From Blepharisma japonicum (taxonomy: Eukaryota > Ciliophora > Heterotrichea > Heterotrichida > Blepharismidae): a stretch of DNA of 64,000 bases. Made by a program: the position numbers and the translations under genes. Every line of letters begins with the position of its first letter. Position 1 is the first letter of the stretch. The stretch spans positions 62,001-126,000 of the forward strand of contig CATKHK010000103.1 in NCBI GenBank assembly GCA_949751835.1, read 5' to 3'. Shown piece after piece: positions 63,043-64,000 of the stretch. The notes under the pieces are model-generated. The model was not told the origin of the DNA. It searched no databases and was given only the letters and a program-made list of their open reading frames with translations.

Positions 63043-64000
63043 TTGTTATTATTAAATTTCGATTATCACTTTCGGAAAGAAGGTCAACTTTTTTTTAATC
63101 CACTCTTCAATATTTGGTTTCTTTTATCAAAAATATCAAAATATGAACAAGATCCAATTATAAATCTTTTATCTTTAAATCCCGAAATGGCTCTTGAAAA
63201 ATTTAAAACAATAATCCCAGTTAACTCAGAATCTTATAATAATGCAAAATTGTTTTATGAAGTCAATCAAGAAATTGATGAAAAAATTGAATCTCGAATT
63301 AAAGAAAAGCTTGAAATTTCTCTAAAAAGTACGCTCCTTAGCATAGAAAGGCAAAATAGAAGGAATAATGAAGAAGAAAAATTTAAGGATGCTATTTTAG
63401 GTTTAAAAGCTGAAATTCAAAATACCACAAGGGAGCTTGAAAATTATAAGCAAGACGTAAAGCTCCAAAGAGAAAGTGATAAGAACTTTCTTGCCAGCAA
63501 TATCAATGAAACAAGGAAGAGATTTGAAGAACAACTAGAACTTAACTTTATAGGGTTATCAGAGCTTTTTCGAGAATCTGAGAATAAAAATAGAGAAATT
63601 GAAGCTCTTAGACAAGAAATGGAACTCCAAAAGAAGAATAGTACTTTATTACTTAAAATAGAAAAAAAAGCCGAAGAGTATGATAAAATAATAAATTCGC
63701 AGAGTAGCGATCTAATGGGGCTTAAAAATTCTATTTCTGATCTGATAAAGAATATAAAATCCTTCGAAGATTGAAAGCAAGAAATAGAGCTTAATAAAGC
63801 AAATCAGGCAAATATGATGATATCCCAGCTTAAAAACTTAGAAGAAAGACTTGGCCAGCAAAGCAAAAAAAATGATGAAATGAATAATCAATTAGCTGAA
63901 GCAAAGGAATTTTATACCGGCCTAAGAGATGACGCAGAAAAATTCAAGGATACAATTTTAGATTTAAAATGTGACTTTCAAAATGTTGCAAGGGAACATG
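63043..64000 (+). CDS. Family C, member 3, finger-less 5' end, runs off the window
   Basis: Homology to members 1 and 2 begins abruptly at about 63125 (Lys-Ile-Ser-Lys-Tyr-Glu-Gln-Asp-Pro). The finger that should precede it is absent; upstream is an unrelated AT-rich frame from an ATG-less start at 63043. After that the coiled arm is intact, with a TGA(Trp) at 63772, and the frame is open to the window edge. It is either a 5'-truncated pseudogene or a gene with a new start. The 3' end is outside the window. Confidence 0.6.

Noticed and set aside
1-64000. tRNA genes, CRISPR arrays, bacterial operons, telomere repeats
   Set aside because: No cloverleaf B-box pattern, spaced direct repeats, ribosome-binding sites or terminal repeats were seen by eye; a tRNA scan could still find one.

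Overview
The window looks like macronuclear (somatic) DNA of a heterotrich ciliate close to Blepharisma. It is AT-rich, and the genes are packed on both strands (two convergent genes are 12 bp apart). UGA is read as tryptophan: more than a dozen genes are open only if internal TGA codons are sense, every gene ends in TAA or TAG, and related copies show TGA/TGG exchange. Five introns can be placed because they restore broken frames. All five are exactly 15 nt, begin GTAA, end AG and carry A at position 10. UGA=Trp plus 15-nt introns is the known Blepharisma combination (Stentor shares the tiny introns but uses the standard code). The assignment is inference from these traits.

Layout. (1) 1-13.5 kb is a repeat-rich, partly decayed accessory region. 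A tandem ~2.2-kb unit holds an intact small gene of unknown function (family A) and, divergent to it, a broken copy of a long gene whose intact relative (1124 aa) lies at 5518-8892. Relics of a 7TM-receptor tail and a ubiquitin-conjugating domain follow. At 10-13.4 kb, three identical 5S rRNA genes alternate with decayed family A copies. (2) 13.8-35.4 kb is a dense run of single-copy genes: a membrane RING-CH ligase, an IQ-motif protein, an RBR-like RING protein lacking the usual catalytic cysteine, a GMAP-210/Rud3-type golgin, a Ras-like GTPase, an Sfi1-like centrin-binding protein, a Cys-rich surface protein, a RING-CH/FHA protein, a P-loop GTPase fused to a small heat-shock domain, EMC1, a TMC channel-like protein and a PH/YiiX-fold protein. 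(3) 35.4-44.8 kb is sparser: a C2H2 finger protein, a mitochondrial J-protein, RPA1, and two near-identical copies plus a relic of a second small orphan family (B). (4) 44.7-54.9 kb is dense again: three proteins without assigned function, a two-CHHC-finger Gtsf1-like protein, a DUF726/TMCO4 hydrolase, a membrane cyclic-nucleotide phosphodiesterase, an ankyrin/SAM protein and a dual-specificity phosphatase. (5) 55.4-64 kb is a tandem family of zinc-finger/coiled-coil/kelch proteins. The coiled-coil arm itself is built from ~180-residue repeats. One copy is complete, one lacks the kelch end and one lacks the zinc-finger end.

Functionally the single-copy genes are ordinary eukaryotic housekeeping and signalling: ubiquitination, Golgi tethering, ER membrane insertion, DNA replication, cyclic-nucleotide signalling and basal-body structure. 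There is no operon logic; neighbours are not obviously related in function. The accessory interest lies in the decaying gene/5S arrays, orphan families A and B, the GTPase-Hsp20 fusion, the Gln-substituted RBR protein, the Gtsf1-like gene (that family acts with Piwi proteins) and the expanding coiled-coil family. Family names are from motif recognition alone; no database search was possible.
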